Positions 50,734-58,717 of a DNA stretch of 64,000 nt are shown one piece after another. Source of the stretch: Smithella sp. (GTDB lineage Bacteria > Desulfobacterota > Syntrophia > Syntrophales > Smithellaceae); contig JAAZHX010000109.1 of assembly GCA_012510495.1 (NCBI GenBank), forward strand, positions 62,001 to 126,000, given 5' to 3'. Position numbers and translations under genes: made by a program. Below the pieces are notes generated by a model. The model saw nothing but the letters and a program-made list of their open reading frames with translations, made no database searches and had not been told where the DNA came from. Each line of letters starts with the position of its first letter. The stretch's first letter is position 1.

Positions 50734-51261
50734 TTATGAGTTTAATGTTCGCTTTTTTTCGCTGTAGGCATGGAGCGCCTGCATAAAGCTTCTGGGCACC
50801 GCGCTCAAAACCGAAACCAGCGAAGTCGGCGCCGCCGCCATCACCGAAACCAGTTTCCCCAGAAGCACTTCGCGGCCGGGCAAATCGGCCAGTGCGGTAA
50901 TGTCCGCTTTCGTCAGCATCTTGCCGTCCAGCACGCCGACCTTGATATCCAGCTCAGGATTTTTTCTGGCAAAATCGATCAACGCCTTCGTCGGCGCCAC
51001 CGGATCCTTATAGCTCAAAACCACGGCGATGGAATACTTGAAATGATCCGTCAGAACGGCAAAGCCGGTTTCTTGCGAAGCAATGCCCAGCAGGGTGTTT
51101 TTGACAACCTTCAGCTCCGCATCGTTTTTTCGCAATGCGTTCCGCAGGGCTTCCATTTTTTCAACGTTCATGGCGTTGAAACCGGTCAATATCCCCAAAT
51201 GGGCCTTCTTGAGCTTTTCCTGAAGCTCGGATACAATTTTTTCTTTTGTTCTCCGATCCAA
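50734..51261 (-). CDS. rplJ: 50S ribosomal protein L10
   Basis: 175 residues. The start is TTG at 51261 with AAAGGAGG 9 nt upstream: LDRRTKEKIVSELQEKLKKA, then LRKNDAELKVVKNTLLGIA, typical of L10. It anchors L7/L12 and autoregulates through the leader just upstream, which carries the known L10 motif. Confidence 0.95.
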   Translation of the reverse strand: MDRRTKEKIVSELQEKLKKAHLGILTGFNAMNVEKMEALRNALRKNDAELKVVKNTLLGIASQETGFAVLTDHFKYSIAVVLSYKDPVAPTKALIDFARKNPELDIKVGVLDGKMLTKADITALADLPGREVLLGKLVSVMAAAPTSLVSVLSAVPRSFMQALHAYSEKKRTLNS

Positions 51262-51365
51262 TTTATCAGCCTCCTTTCACGATTATTTTCTGTTTGAGGC
51301 CGAACAACCACGCCGCACACGAAATAGAAAACGGCCGATCCCGCCTTTCCGATCCCCGTTTCCGG

Positions 51366-51460
51366 GAAAATAGATTACCCCGAAGCCTGTCGGGGAACTA
51401 TTTTCCGCACTGCGAGTCTCGGCAGGCCCTTGTCCGTTTAAACTTCCGTACCTGCTGTCT
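51366..51460 (-). promoter_or_regulatory. Ribosomal protein L10 leader with downstream hairpin
   Basis: On the minus strand AGACAGCAGGTACGG...TTTAAA...CCTGCCGAG (51460-51418) matches the L10 leader consensus, the binding site for the L10-L12 complex. It is followed by a composite hairpin, GAAAATAG-tt-CCCCGA-caggct-TCGGGG-taat-CTATTTTC (51405-51366), which could act as the regulated structure. The rest of the 268-nt leader has a direct repeat GGGATCGG spaced by 6 nt. Confidence 0.8.
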
Positions 51461-51529
51461 TCGACCTGATCCTGTTTGCACTTTAAGCGGTCGCTGCGTT
51501 TTGGCGAACGCGGCAACCGCGAATTCTTC

Positions 51530-52231
51530 TCAGTTTGCGCTTTTGATATCCAGCGGATCAATCTTTACCCCCGCGCCCATTGTGCTGGAAATCGCAATGC
51601 TTTTAATATAGGTTCCCTTGCTGGATGCGGGTTTCAGCTTGATGATGGTTTCCAGAAGCGCCGTGATGTTTTCATAAAGTTTTTCTGCGCCGAAAGACAC
51701 TTTGCCCACCGGCGAATGGACAATGCCGGCTTTTTCCACACGGAATTCCACCTTGCCGGCTTTCAACTCCCTGACCGCATTGGCGATGTCAAAGGTAACC
51801 GTTCCCACTTTGGGGTTGGGCATCAGGCCGCGAGGCCCCAGAATCTTGGCGATTTTTCCCACGGCCCCCATCATATCCGGCGTGGCAATCACGCGGTCAA
51901 ACTCCAGCCAGCCGCCTTTGATCTTTTCAATGACTTCTTCGTTGCCGACCATGTCCGCGCCTGCTTCCAGGGCCTCTTTTTCCTTTTCTCCCTTGGCAAA
52001 AACCAGCACACGAACGGTTTTCCCCAGGCCATTGGGCAATACCACGCTGCCCCGAACCATTTGATCGGCGTGCGCCGGGTTGACGCCCAGGCGAACGGCG
52101 GCATCCACCGTCTCGTCAAATTTGACTCCCGCCATGGATACCACCATTTCCGTAGCCTCTTTCAGCGTATAACGCCTGGTCGGCTCGACCTTTTTCTTCG
52201 CAGCGATAATGCGTTTGCCTCGTCTTAACAT
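51530..52231 (-). CDS. rplA: 50S ribosomal protein L1
   Basis: 233 residues from the ATG at 52231 (AGAGG upstream). Core segments [38 protein letters not shown] and [17 protein letters not shown] are diagnostic. L1 forms the stalk at the E site and can repress the L11 operon. It starts 18 nt after rplK. Confidence 0.97.
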   Translation of the reverse strand: MLRRGKRIIAAKKKVEPTRRYTLKEATEMVVSMAGVKFDETVDAAVRLGVNPAHADQMVRGSVVLPNGLGKTVRVLVFAKGEKEKEALEAGADMVGNEEVIEKIKGGWLEFDRVIATPDMMGAVGKIAKILGPRGLMPNPKVGTVTFDIANAVRELKAGKVEFRVEKAGIVHSPVGKVSFGAEKLYENITALLETIIKLKPASSKGTYIKSIAISSTMGAGVKIDPLDIKSAN

Positions 52232-52249
52232 GATCAAACCTCTTCTGTA

Positions 52250-52675
52250 TTAACCTGCTATTTCTATTCCCATGGACCTTGCCGTGCCGGCAACAATTCT
52301 GACCGCGCCGTCAATATCAACGGCGTTCAGATCATTGAATTTCAGCTGCGCAATATCCCGAACCTGTTTGACCGTGACGGTTCCCACCTTTTCTCTTTTG
52401 GGGTCGGCGGCGCCCTTGGCAACCTTGGCCGCCTGCTTGAGCAGGACGGACGCGGGCGGTGTTTTGGTAATAAACGTAAACGAGCGGTCCGCGTACACCG
52501 TAATCACCACGGGGACAATCATGCCTTCCTGGTTTTGCGTCATCGCGTTGTAGGCCTTGCAGAATTCCATGATATTCACGCCGTGCTGGCCCAGAGCCGG
52601 CCCGATCGGAGGCGACGGAGTCGCCTTTCCCGCTTTGATCTGCAATTTAATGTTCGCAATCACTTTTTTTGCCAT
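52250..52675 (-). CDS. rplK: 50S ribosomal protein L11
   Basis: 141 residues from the ATG at 52675: [43 protein letters not shown] carries the proline-containing N-domain, and [37 protein letters not shown] the rRNA-binding C-domain. It belongs to the GTPase-associated centre. Two earlier in-frame starts (to 52684) are less likely. Confidence 0.97.
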   Translation of the reverse strand: MAKKVIANIKLQIKAGKATPSPPIGPALGQHGVNIMEFCKAYNAMTQNQEGMIVPVVITVYADRSFTFITKTPPASVLLKQAAKVAKGAADPKREKVGTVTVKQVRDIAQLKFNDLNAVDIDGAVRIVAGTARSMGIEIAG

Positions 52676-52743
52676 AATCATCACCTGCGCTGTAATTTTT
52701 TTTAGGCCTGTGCCTTACGCCGTGTCATTGCCTCATTTACGAC

Positions 52744-53277
52744 CTATTGTCCCTGGGTGACCTGGATAAAATCCAGTTCCACCGGCGTCGGGCGACCGAA
52801 GATGCTCACAACCACCCGGAGTTTACTTTTTTCCGGCCGGACTTCGTCAATCACACCGTCAAAATTGGTGAAGGGTCCGTCGATAATCTTCACGTGGTCG
52901 CCGACGTCAAACTTGAATTTGGGCTTCGGTTTGAGCGTCCCTTCGTCAATCCGGATCTTGAGATTCTCAACATCTTTATCCGGAATCGGGGAAGGCTTGT
53001 CCTTGCTGCCGATAAAACCGGTCACCTTCGGCGTATTCTTGACAATATGCCAGTTTTCATCGCTCATTTCCATGCGCACCAGGATGTAACCGGGGAAAAA
53101 TTTGCGCTTGGATGTTTTCTTTTCCCCGGAAATCAGCTCCACCACGTCTTCTTCGGGAATGAGAATGTCGGAGAAGGAAGCCTGAGCGCCGGCCAGTTCA
53201 ATCCTTTCCTGAAGGCTCAACTTGACCTTGTTCTCAAATCCCGAATAGGTATGAACGACGTACCACTTAAAAGCCAT
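52744..53277 (-). CDS. nusG: Transcription termination/antitermination protein NusG
   Basis: 177 residues. NGN domain: KWYVVHTYSGFENKVKLSLQERI and KRKFFPGYILVRMEM. KOW domain at residues 122-177: VGDHVKIIDGPFTNFDGVIDEV, then VSIFGRPTPVELDFIQV. It couples RNA polymerase with Rho or the ribosome. It starts 4 nt after secE. Confidence 0.98.
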   Translation of the reverse strand: MAFKWYVVHTYSGFENKVKLSLQERIELAGAQASFSDILIPEEDVVELISGEKKTSKRKFFPGYILVRMEMSDENWHIVKNTPKVTGFIGSKDKPSPIPDKDVENLKIRIDEGTLKPKPKFKFDVGDHVKIIDGPFTNFDGVIDEVRPEKSKLRVVVSIFGRPTPVELDFIQVTQGQ

Positions 53278-53281
53278 GAAG

Positions 53282-53485
53282 TTACCTTAAAATAAATTTG
53301 ACCAGTTTTGCAAGAATCAGGTCGATCACGCCCAGGTAAAAGGCTGAAATCGCGACGACCACCATGACCACTCCGGTGGAAGCCAGTGTCTGTTTCCGGG
53401 TCGGCCAAGTGACTTTTTTCAACTCCGTCTTCGCCTGGGTGAGAAACTGTACCGCTCTGTCGAACAGCAACTTTAATTTTTCCAT
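53282..53485 (-). CDS. secE: Protein translocase subunit SecE
   Basis: 67 residues from the ATG at 53485; the track ORF extends through tRNA-Trp and is wrong upstream. FLTQAKTELKKVTWPTRKQTLASTGVVMVVVAISAFYLGVIDLIL is the short, single-membrane-span SecE with its conserved amphipathic WPTRKQ helix. Forms SecYEG with SecY. Confidence 0.95.
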   Translation of the reverse strand: MEKLKLLFDRAVQFLTQAKTELKKVTWPTRKQTLASTGVVMVVVAISAFYLGVIDLILAKLVKFILR

Positions 53486-53513
53486 ATCGTCGGCCTTTGC
53501 ATTCGGGAAAAAC

Positions 53514-53590
53514 TGGCAGGCCAGGAGGGACTTGAACCCCCAGCATCCGGATTTGGAGTCCGGCGCTCTATCCATTAGAGCTACTGGCCT
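53514..53590 (-). tRNA. tRNA-Trp (CCA anticodon)
   Basis: 77 nt including encoded CCA. Acceptor AGGCCAG pairs with CTGGCCT; the anticodon arm is CCGGACTCCAAATCCGG with anticodon CCA; the T arm has GGTTCAAGTCC. It lies between rpmG and secE. Confidence 0.96.
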
Positions 53591-53604
53591 GCGTCAATTC
53601 CCCG

Positions 53605-53754
53605 CTACTTGGTTTCTCTGTGCAGTTTGTGTCCGCGGCAAAACTTGCAGTATTTCTTCATTTCCAGACGGCTTTGCATGGTGCGCTTGTTTTTCGTCGT
53701 CGTGTAATTTCTCTGTTTGCATTCCGTACAGGCCAAAATAATGTTGTTTCTCAT
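53605..53754 (-). CDS. rpmG: 50S ribosomal protein L33
   Basis: 49 residues, missing from the ORF track because of its size. The minus strand reads [20 protein letters not shown], then [17 protein letters not shown]. Two CxxC pairs make it the zinc-binding (C+) form. AAGGAGACGT precedes the ATG. It lies between tRNA-Thr and tRNA-Trp, a common arrangement upstream of secE. Confidence 0.95.
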   Translation of the reverse strand: MRNNIILACTECKQRNYTTTKNKRTMQSRLEMKKYCKFCRGHKLHRETK

Positions 53755-53767
53755 ACGTCTCCTTCAC

Positions 53768-53843
53768 TGGAGCCCACGACCAGGATCGAACTGGTGACCT
53801 CATCCTTACCAAGGATGTGCTCTACCGACTGAGCTACGTGGGC
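53768..53843 (-). tRNA. tRNA-Thr (GGT anticodon)
   Basis: 76 nt with CCA. Acceptor GCCCACG/CGTGGGC, D arm AGCTCAGTCGGTAGAGC, anticodon arm ATCCTTGGTAAGGAT with GGT, T loop TTCGATC. Confidence 0.96.
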
Positions 53844-53879
53844 GCGGCGTTCCTTGTCCGTCAGCGCCAAAAAGCAACC

Positions 53880-53955
53880 TGGAGCGGGAAACGGGATTCG
53901 AACCCGCGACCCTCAGCTTGGAAGGCTGACGCTCTAGCCCCTGAGCTACTCCCGC
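53880..53955 (-). tRNA. tRNA-Gly (TCC anticodon)
   Basis: 76 nt with CCA. Acceptor GCGGGAG (closing pairs with the 3' TTCCCGC), anticodon arm CAGCCTTCCAAGCTG with TCC, T arm GCGGGTTCGAATCCCG. Confidence 0.96.
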
Positions 53956-53969
53956 TTATTTCAAAAAAC

Positions 53970-54054
53970 TGGTGGAGGGGGGAGGATTTGAACCTCCGTA
54001 GGCTCCGCCGGCAGATTTACAGTCTGCTCCCTTTGGCCGCTCGGGAACCCCTCC
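53970..54054 (-). tRNA. tRNA-Tyr (GTA anticodon)
   Basis: 85 nt with CCA and a long class II variable arm. Acceptor GGAGGGG, anticodon arm CAGACTGTAAATCTG with GTA, T arm GAGGTTCAAATCCTC. Confidence 0.96.
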
Positions 54055-54070
54055 GGGTATGTTGCTCATC

Positions 54071-54146
54071 TGGAGCTGGCGATGGGACTCGAACCCGCAA
54101 CCTGCTGATTACAAATCAGCTGCTCTACCGATTGAGCTACGCCAGC
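54071..54146 (-). tRNA. tRNA-Thr (TGT anticodon)
   Basis: 76 nt with CCA. Acceptor GCTGGCG/CGCCAGC, anticodon arm CTGATTTGTAATCAG with TGT, T arm GCGGGTTCGAGTCCC. First gene of the super-cluster after the promoter at about 54.25 kb. Confidence 0.96.
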
Positions 54147-54233
54147 AAACCATTTAAATCATTACGTTTTCACACAAATCAGTTGTTATTTTGAACGCAA
54201 AAAAGCGACTACACTGCTTCGTGCGAATTGAGG

Positions 54234-54262
54234 ACATTAATTTTTATACCTGCTTTTGTCAA
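54234..54262 (-). promoter_or_regulatory. Candidate promoter of the tRNA-rpmG-secE-nusG transcript
   Basis: On the minus strand a perfect TTGACA (54262-54257), 17 bp, then TAATGT (54239-54234); a TATAAA lies closer to the -35. The region between it and the first tRNA, about 90 nt, is AT-rich and carries no gene. Confidence 0.5.
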
Positions 54263-54314
54263 GTAAATTTTTAAATTACCTGGAAAAATCTTCCGGCGAA
54301 GGAATCGGGTGAAT

Positions 54315-54863
54315 TTAATCCGCATCGCTGAAATAATTCGCGGAGAAGATATAAATCTCCGTTTCCTTGTCTTTCCACGCCTTATGGGGCAGGCCCGCTT
54401 TAAAGCACGTCTCCCTAAGAAACGTTTCCCGGTCCCATCCGCACTCGGTCGCCACCTGCGGCAGGAGCAAACCGGAATTATAGCCCCTGACGATGTAAAG
54501 ACCGTGTTTACCCACCTCAATTTCATCAATGTTCTGAATCTTCTGCAGAGGGCTCAACACCGATATTTCATATCGTAAATCCCTTATTTCCTCGCTCTTG
54601 ACGGAAGGAAAACGCGGATCATGAAAAGCCGCGGCAACCGCCATTTCCTGCACCGTATCTCCCAGAGGTTTAACCGCCTTGATGTATCCGATGCAGCCGC
54701 GGAGATGTCCCCTTTTCTTCAAGGTGACAAACGCGCCTCTTTTTTCCTTCAGGATGGGCAAATCCAGCGATAGCCTGGGCAAGTCGCGGTTCCCGACTTT
54801 GGCGATGACCGCCCTTTTGGCAATTTCCAAAAGCGTCGTTTTTTCCTGATCTGTCAGCTCCAT
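54315..54863 (-). CDS. AMMECR1-domain protein (AmmeMemoRadiSam system protein A)
   Basis: 182 residues. The signature LRGCIGYIKAVKPLGDTVQEMAVAAAFHDPRF, the FPSVKSEEIRDLRYEISVLSP segment and the C-terminal GWDRETFLRETCFKAGLP define AMMECR1 proteins. The ATG at 54863 is preferred (AGAGG 6 nt upstream); an ATG at 54881 overlapping the MEMO stop is an alternative. Function unknown; it occurs with MEMO-like and radical SAM partners, but only the MEMO partner is adjacent here. Confidence 0.87.
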   Translation of the reverse strand: MELTDQEKTTLLEIAKRAVIAKVGNRDLPRLSLDLPILKEKRGAFVTLKKRGHLRGCIGYIKAVKPLGDTVQEMAVAAAFHDPRFPSVKSEEIRDLRYEISVLSPLQKIQNIDEIEVGKHGLYIVRGYNSGLLLPQVATECGWDRETFLRETCFKAGLPHKAWKDKETEIYIFSANYFSDAD

Positions 54864-54877
54864 ATTAACCTCTTTTT

Positions 54878-55699
54878 TCATTGGTAATAAACGGCTGCGG
54901 CATAGCCGACCACGGATTGAAGATCCCCTGTCGCTTCTCCGGAATGGGCGTATTTCAAAAGCAGCGAATGAGAAGCGCCCAGCCCTCTGGCGGCCATCAT
55001 GGTTACCGCCATCGGCCCTCCGCCGCAGGCTTCTGTTTGACCGCGCGCCAGATCCTCCAGAAGACCTTCAGCATCGTTGTCCCGCACGTGCTTAAGCGTT
55101 GCGCCATCCAGCGCTCTTGCTTTTTCATCCTCATGAAAATGCGACAGATCGCTGCTGGCGACAACCAGCAAACGCCGGTTTTTACCTGCCTGAACGATCA
55201 CTTTCGCCAGCTTCCGGCAGGTTGCGGCGTCCTGATCCCCCATCACGAGCGGAACAAAAGAGAAATCGCCCAGCGCCATCTGCAAAAAAGGAAGTTGAAT
55301 TTCCAGGGAATGCTCGTGGGCGTGAGCCGCCGGGAAATCGACGAGAATCCCGCTCGCGCGCGTCATTTCTTGCGCCAGTTTTTCATGGACCGGCACATGG
55401 CCCAGGGGGGTTTCAAAAGCCCCGCTGCCCCACACGGAAACCCCCGGAAAGGCGACCCTGTGGCTCGGACCGATCAAAACCACCCCATCGTAATTTTTTC
55501 CCCGGACCAGTTGGTAAGCATAGGCCGCCACTTGGCCGGAATACCGGTAGCCGGCATGAGGCGCAATCAGGCCGACCACCTCTCCGGAAAGCCCCCGGTC
55601 GGGGACATTGCGGAAATATTCGGCAATGTCCCGCTTCAACACCGGCGGATCGCCTGGATACCAGGAACCGGCAATAACGGATTTTCGCACATTATCCAT
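54878..55699 (-). CDS. MEMO1-like protein (AmmeMemoRadiSam system protein B)
   Basis: 273 residues. VRKSVIAGSWYPGDP start, then GLIAPHAGYRYSGQVAAYAY, VVLIGPSHR, HAHEHSLEIQLPFLQ, VVASSDLSHFH and ACGGGPM. The histidines in APHAGY, GPSHR and SDLSHF and the late Cys are the conserved metal-site residues of MEMO proteins, which share a fold with extradiol dioxygenases. It overlaps or nearly touches the AMMECR1 gene, so the two are co-expressed. Confidence 0.88.
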   Translation of the reverse strand: MDNVRKSVIAGSWYPGDPPVLKRDIAEYFRNVPDRGLSGEVVGLIAPHAGYRYSGQVAAYAYQLVRGKNYDGVVLIGPSHRVAFPGVSVWGSGAFETPLGHVPVHEKLAQEMTRASGILVDFPAAHAHEHSLEIQLPFLQMALGDFSFVPLVMGDQDAATCRKLAKVIVQAGKNRRLLVVASSDLSHFHEDEKARALDGATLKHVRDNDAEGLLEDLARGQTEACGGGPMAVTMMAARGLGASHSLLLKYAHSGEATGDLQSVVGYAAAVYYQ

Positions 55700-55712
55700 T
55701 CGCCTGCCTCTT

Positions 55713-58028
55713 TTACTTTAAACGCCAGATCGTCCCCTGCTCACTGTCCAGAACGTCAACGCCGAGCAGAGCCAGCTCGTTTCTCAATGCATCTGCCTCC
55801 TGCCACAGGCCGGCTTGCCTGGCTTTTTCTCTTTTCTGAATCAGTTCGTTGACCTTCCAATCGTCAATTTGTTGTTTGAAATCCATTATCAGCAGGACAT
55901 CATTGATTTTTTGCAGCGCCTCAAGAATCTTGCGGGCGTCTTCCCCGCTGATCCCCCCGCCAGCCAGAGGCGCGTTGACTGAACCGATAAATTCAAAAAG
56001 CGCCGCCAGTGCGGCGGAGATATTGAGGTCATCGTCCAGGGCATGCTCAAAGGCGTGGTTAACATTATAAATCAACTGGTCCGCCTCCGGAAAATTCGGA
56101 GCGGTGTTTCGGATCGTCTGCAACCGGGAAATGAAGGTGTCCATTTTCCTGACGGTGTTTCGGGCCATTTGCAGAGCATTTGCCGAATAGCTGATCGGCT
56201 TGCGGTAATTCATGCCCAGCAGGAAAAAACGGACATCCCTGCCGCCGTACCCGCTTTGCCTGAGGTCATCCATCGTTACGATATTGTTCAATGACCGGGA
56301 CATTTTTCGACCGTCCACCAGGATCAGTTCTGTCCCGATCCAGTGTTTTGCGCCGCTGTGTCCAAAGCAGGCCTTGTTGATCGCGATCAGATTCTCGCAG
56401 TGGGGAAAGGTTTCATCCGCTCCGCTGATATGGATGTCATAGGCCGTTCCCAGATATTTCCGGGAAATGGACGCGCATTCCAGATGCCAGCCCGGCCGGA
56501 CATTGCCCCACTTCGTCTTGGAATAAATCCCCCTTTTCAGCTCTCCCAGGCTGGCCCTTTTCAAAAGCGCGAAGTCTGCTGGAGAGTCCTTTTCGTAATC
56601 ATCCAGATCGACCGACCGGCCTGTCCTGGTTTTGGCCAGATCAATATTGGACAGACTGCCGTAGTCTCCCAGTTTGGAAATGTCGAAATAAACGGAGTGC
56701 AGCTTCTCGTAGGCGTATCCGCGATCGACCAGCTTTTCAACGATCTTGAGCGTGGCATCGACATCTTCGGAGGCTCTCACGTAGATATTGTCCGGACGGA
56801 TCTGCAAAAACCGGGCATCCTCCAGAAAAATCCGCAAATATTTATCGGAATAATCCGCGAGGTTCATGCCCGCCTTTTCCGACCCCTTGAGAGACTTGTC
56901 GCTGCAATCCACGATATCGACGACATGTTTGACGGCGTACCCTTTGAAGGTCAGGTAGCGGCACAGCAGATCGGACACCACCAAACGCCGGTAATTTCCC
57001 AGATGAGGAGCGTCATGAACGGTCGGGCCGCATGTGCGCAGCCGCACCTCCTCCGGCTGCAACGGACGGAAAAGTGTTTTCCGGCGCTTGATCGCGTTGT
57101 AAAAACTGATCGTCGCCAGTTCTTCTTTGACCGCGAACAATTCCGTGCTCAGGTAGCGCTCCCCGCTGTCCGGGAAAATGACCACGATCGTCCCTTCTTC
57201 CTGTTGACGGGACTTCCCGGCTGCGACAAACATGGCCGCGCCGGAGCTCATGCCGGCTAGGATGCCTTCTTCCCGGGCCAGTCGGCGCGACATTTCAAAA
57301 GCGTCTTCATCCAGGATATTCACCTTTTCATCCAGGAGCTTCTTGTCATAGATCCCCGGACGGTAGGACTCGCGCATGTTTTTGAGGCCCTGTATCTTAT
57401 GCTGCAGGTAAGGCTCAACGCCGATGATCTGAATGCGCGGATTGAGTTCCTTGAGTCTTTGCGCAATGCCCATCGCGGTCCCGGTGGTCCCAAGCGTGAC
57501 CACCACCGAGGAGACGCGACCTTCCGTCTGATCCCAGATTTCCTGCGCCGTGCCGAAATAATGGGCGGAGATGTTATCGGGGTTGTTGAATTGATCGGTG
57601 CCGAAGTACTTTTCCGGATTTTCCCTAAGCATCCGGTAGGCTACCTCGATGGCCCCGTCCGTCCCCTGCGCCGCGGGGGTAAAAATCAGTTCGGCGCCCA
57701 GCGCCCGCAGAATCTTTTTGCGCTCCTCACTGGCCGCTTCGGACATCGTCAGGCACAGCTTGTAGCCTTTCGCCGCGGCTACCATAGCCAGTCCGATGCC
57801 GGTATTGCCGCTGGTTGCCTCCAGAATCACCTTCCCGGGTTTCAAATCACCCCTTTTTTCGGCGTTTTCGATCATGCTGAGCGCGGTACGGTCCTTAATG
57901 GATCCCCCGGGATTCGCGGACTCCAGCTTGGCCAGAATCGTGACCTTTTTATTCGGGTTCAGCTTCGAGATTTCCACCAGCGGCGTGTTGCCGATGCGAT
58001 CAATAATGCTTTTATACAAGTTCATCAT
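55713..58028 (-). CDS. Cysteine synthase fused to cysteinyl-tRNA synthetase
   Basis: 771 residues in one frame. Residues 1-305 are CysK: PLP lysine in ANPGGSIKDRTA, substrate loop EATSGNTGIG, GTTGTAMGI, IFPDSGERYLST. Residues 310-771 are a class I CysRS: RTCGPTVHDAPHLGN (HIGH variant), GWHLECASIS, KMSRS and the C-terminal EQGTIWRLK. In the zinc site the usual PHHENE reads PHCENL, so the Glu ligand of E. coli CysRS (E238) is Leu and a new Cys sits at 235. The fusion would make cysteine from O-acetylserine and load it onto tRNA-Cys. GGAG supports a start at 58028 or 58031. Confidence 0.93.
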   Translation of the reverse strand: MMNLYKSIIDRIGNTPLVEISKLNPNKKVTILAKLESANPGGSIKDRTALSMIENAEKRGDLKPGKVILEATSGNTGIGLAMVAAAKGYKLCLTMSEAASEERKKILRALGAELIFTPAAQGTDGAIEVAYRMLRENPEKYFGTDQFNNPDNISAHYFGTAQEIWDQTEGRVSSVVVTLGTTGTAMGIAQRLKELNPRIQIIGVEPYLQHKIQGLKNMRESYRPGIYDKKLLDEKVNILDEDAFEMSRRLAREEGILAGMSSGAAMFVAAGKSRQQEEGTIVVIFPDSGERYLSTELFAVKEELATISFYNAIKRRKTLFRPLQPEEVRLRTCGPTVHDAPHLGNYRRLVVSDLLCRYLTFKGYAVKHVVDIVDCSDKSLKGSEKAGMNLADYSDKYLRIFLEDARFLQIRPDNIYVRASEDVDATLKIVEKLVDRGYAYEKLHSVYFDISKLGDYGSLSNIDLAKTRTGRSVDLDDYEKDSPADFALLKRASLGELKRGIYSKTKWGNVRPGWHLECASISRKYLGTAYDIHISGADETFPHCENLIAINKACFGHSGAKHWIGTELILVDGRKMSRSLNNIVTMDDLRQSGYGGRDVRFFLLGMNYRKPISYSANALQMARNTVRKMDTFISRLQTIRNTAPNFPEADQLIYNVNHAFEHALDDDLNISAALAALFEFIGSVNAPLAGGGISGEDARKILEALQKINDVLLIMDFKQQIDDWKVNELIQKREKARQAGLWQEADALRNELALLGVDVLDSEQGTIWRLK

Positions 58029-58120
58029 CACTATACGCTCCGTTCGTCAATCCTTCATCATTCCTTTTCGAAACAAGGATTGCGCAGGGGCCGGTAAAGT
58101 CATCCTGGAGGATATACGGG

Positions 58121-58537
58121 TCAGCTGTCCATTTTGGGCAGAGAAATTTTCATAAACGAAACCCCTTCTTCTTTCAAGATCGTTTCTTCCCGGGGGGTCG
58201 TCGTTCCCTTGATGTTGCGCCTCTTTTCATCGCCCGCATGGATTTTCAGCGCAACTTCGGCAAATTTGTTTCCGACGTCTTCAAAATTGTTTTCAATGTG
58301 CCGGCGCAACGACTCCATAATCTGCCGCGCAGAGACACTCTGACCCTCTTTGTTCCGGGGCGGTTTTGAGTCCTTTCCCATAATCGTCAGGGAAGAAGGC
58401 GCGATTTCCACACTGGAGCTGTTGCAGACGGGACAGCAAACCAGGCCCCCGGCATTCTGTTCTATCCAGGCCTGGCGGTCTTTAAACCAGCCTTCAAAGA
58501 TATGGCCGTTTTCACATTTGATGTCGTAAATAATCAC
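58121..58537 (-). CDS. DUF1178 family protein
   Basis: 138 residues from a GTG at 58537: VIIYDIKCENGHIFEGWFKDRQAW is the DUF1178 start, followed by CCPVCNSSSVEIAPSS, so two zinc-binding cysteine pairs are likely (CENGH and CPVC). The track start 19 codons upstream is not supported. The Shine-Dalgarno is weak. Function unknown; cytoplasmic. Confidence 0.8.
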   Translation of the reverse strand: MIIYDIKCENGHIFEGWFKDRQAWIEQNAGGLVCCPVCNSSSVEIAPSSLTIMGKDSKPPRNKEGQSVSARQIMESLRRHIENNFEDVGNKFAEVALKIHAGDEKRRNIKGTTTPREETILKEEGVSFMKISLPKMDS

Positions 58538-58636
58538 AAGTCGGGCGCTTTCTTTGAGCTGAAAACGGTTGACATCCGCTGGACATAAAAACATGTGGAC
58601 ATTTCGTGATAAATTCTATAACGTCGCTTTCCGTGT

Positions 58637-58713
58637 CGGGATGTGGCCCAGCTTGGTAGGGCACTGCGTTCGGGACGCAGGAGTCGCGCGTTCAAATCGC
58701 GCCATCCCGACCA
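58637..58713 (+). tRNA. tRNA-Pro (CGG anticodon)
   Basis: 77 nt with encoded CCA, on the plus strand, against the direction of all neighbouring genes. Acceptor CGGGATG/CATCCCG, anticodon arm CTGCGTTCGGGACGCAG with CGG, T arm GCGCGTTCAAATCGCGC. A run of T follows directly and may end its transcript. Confidence 0.96.
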
Positions 58714-58717
58714 TTTT

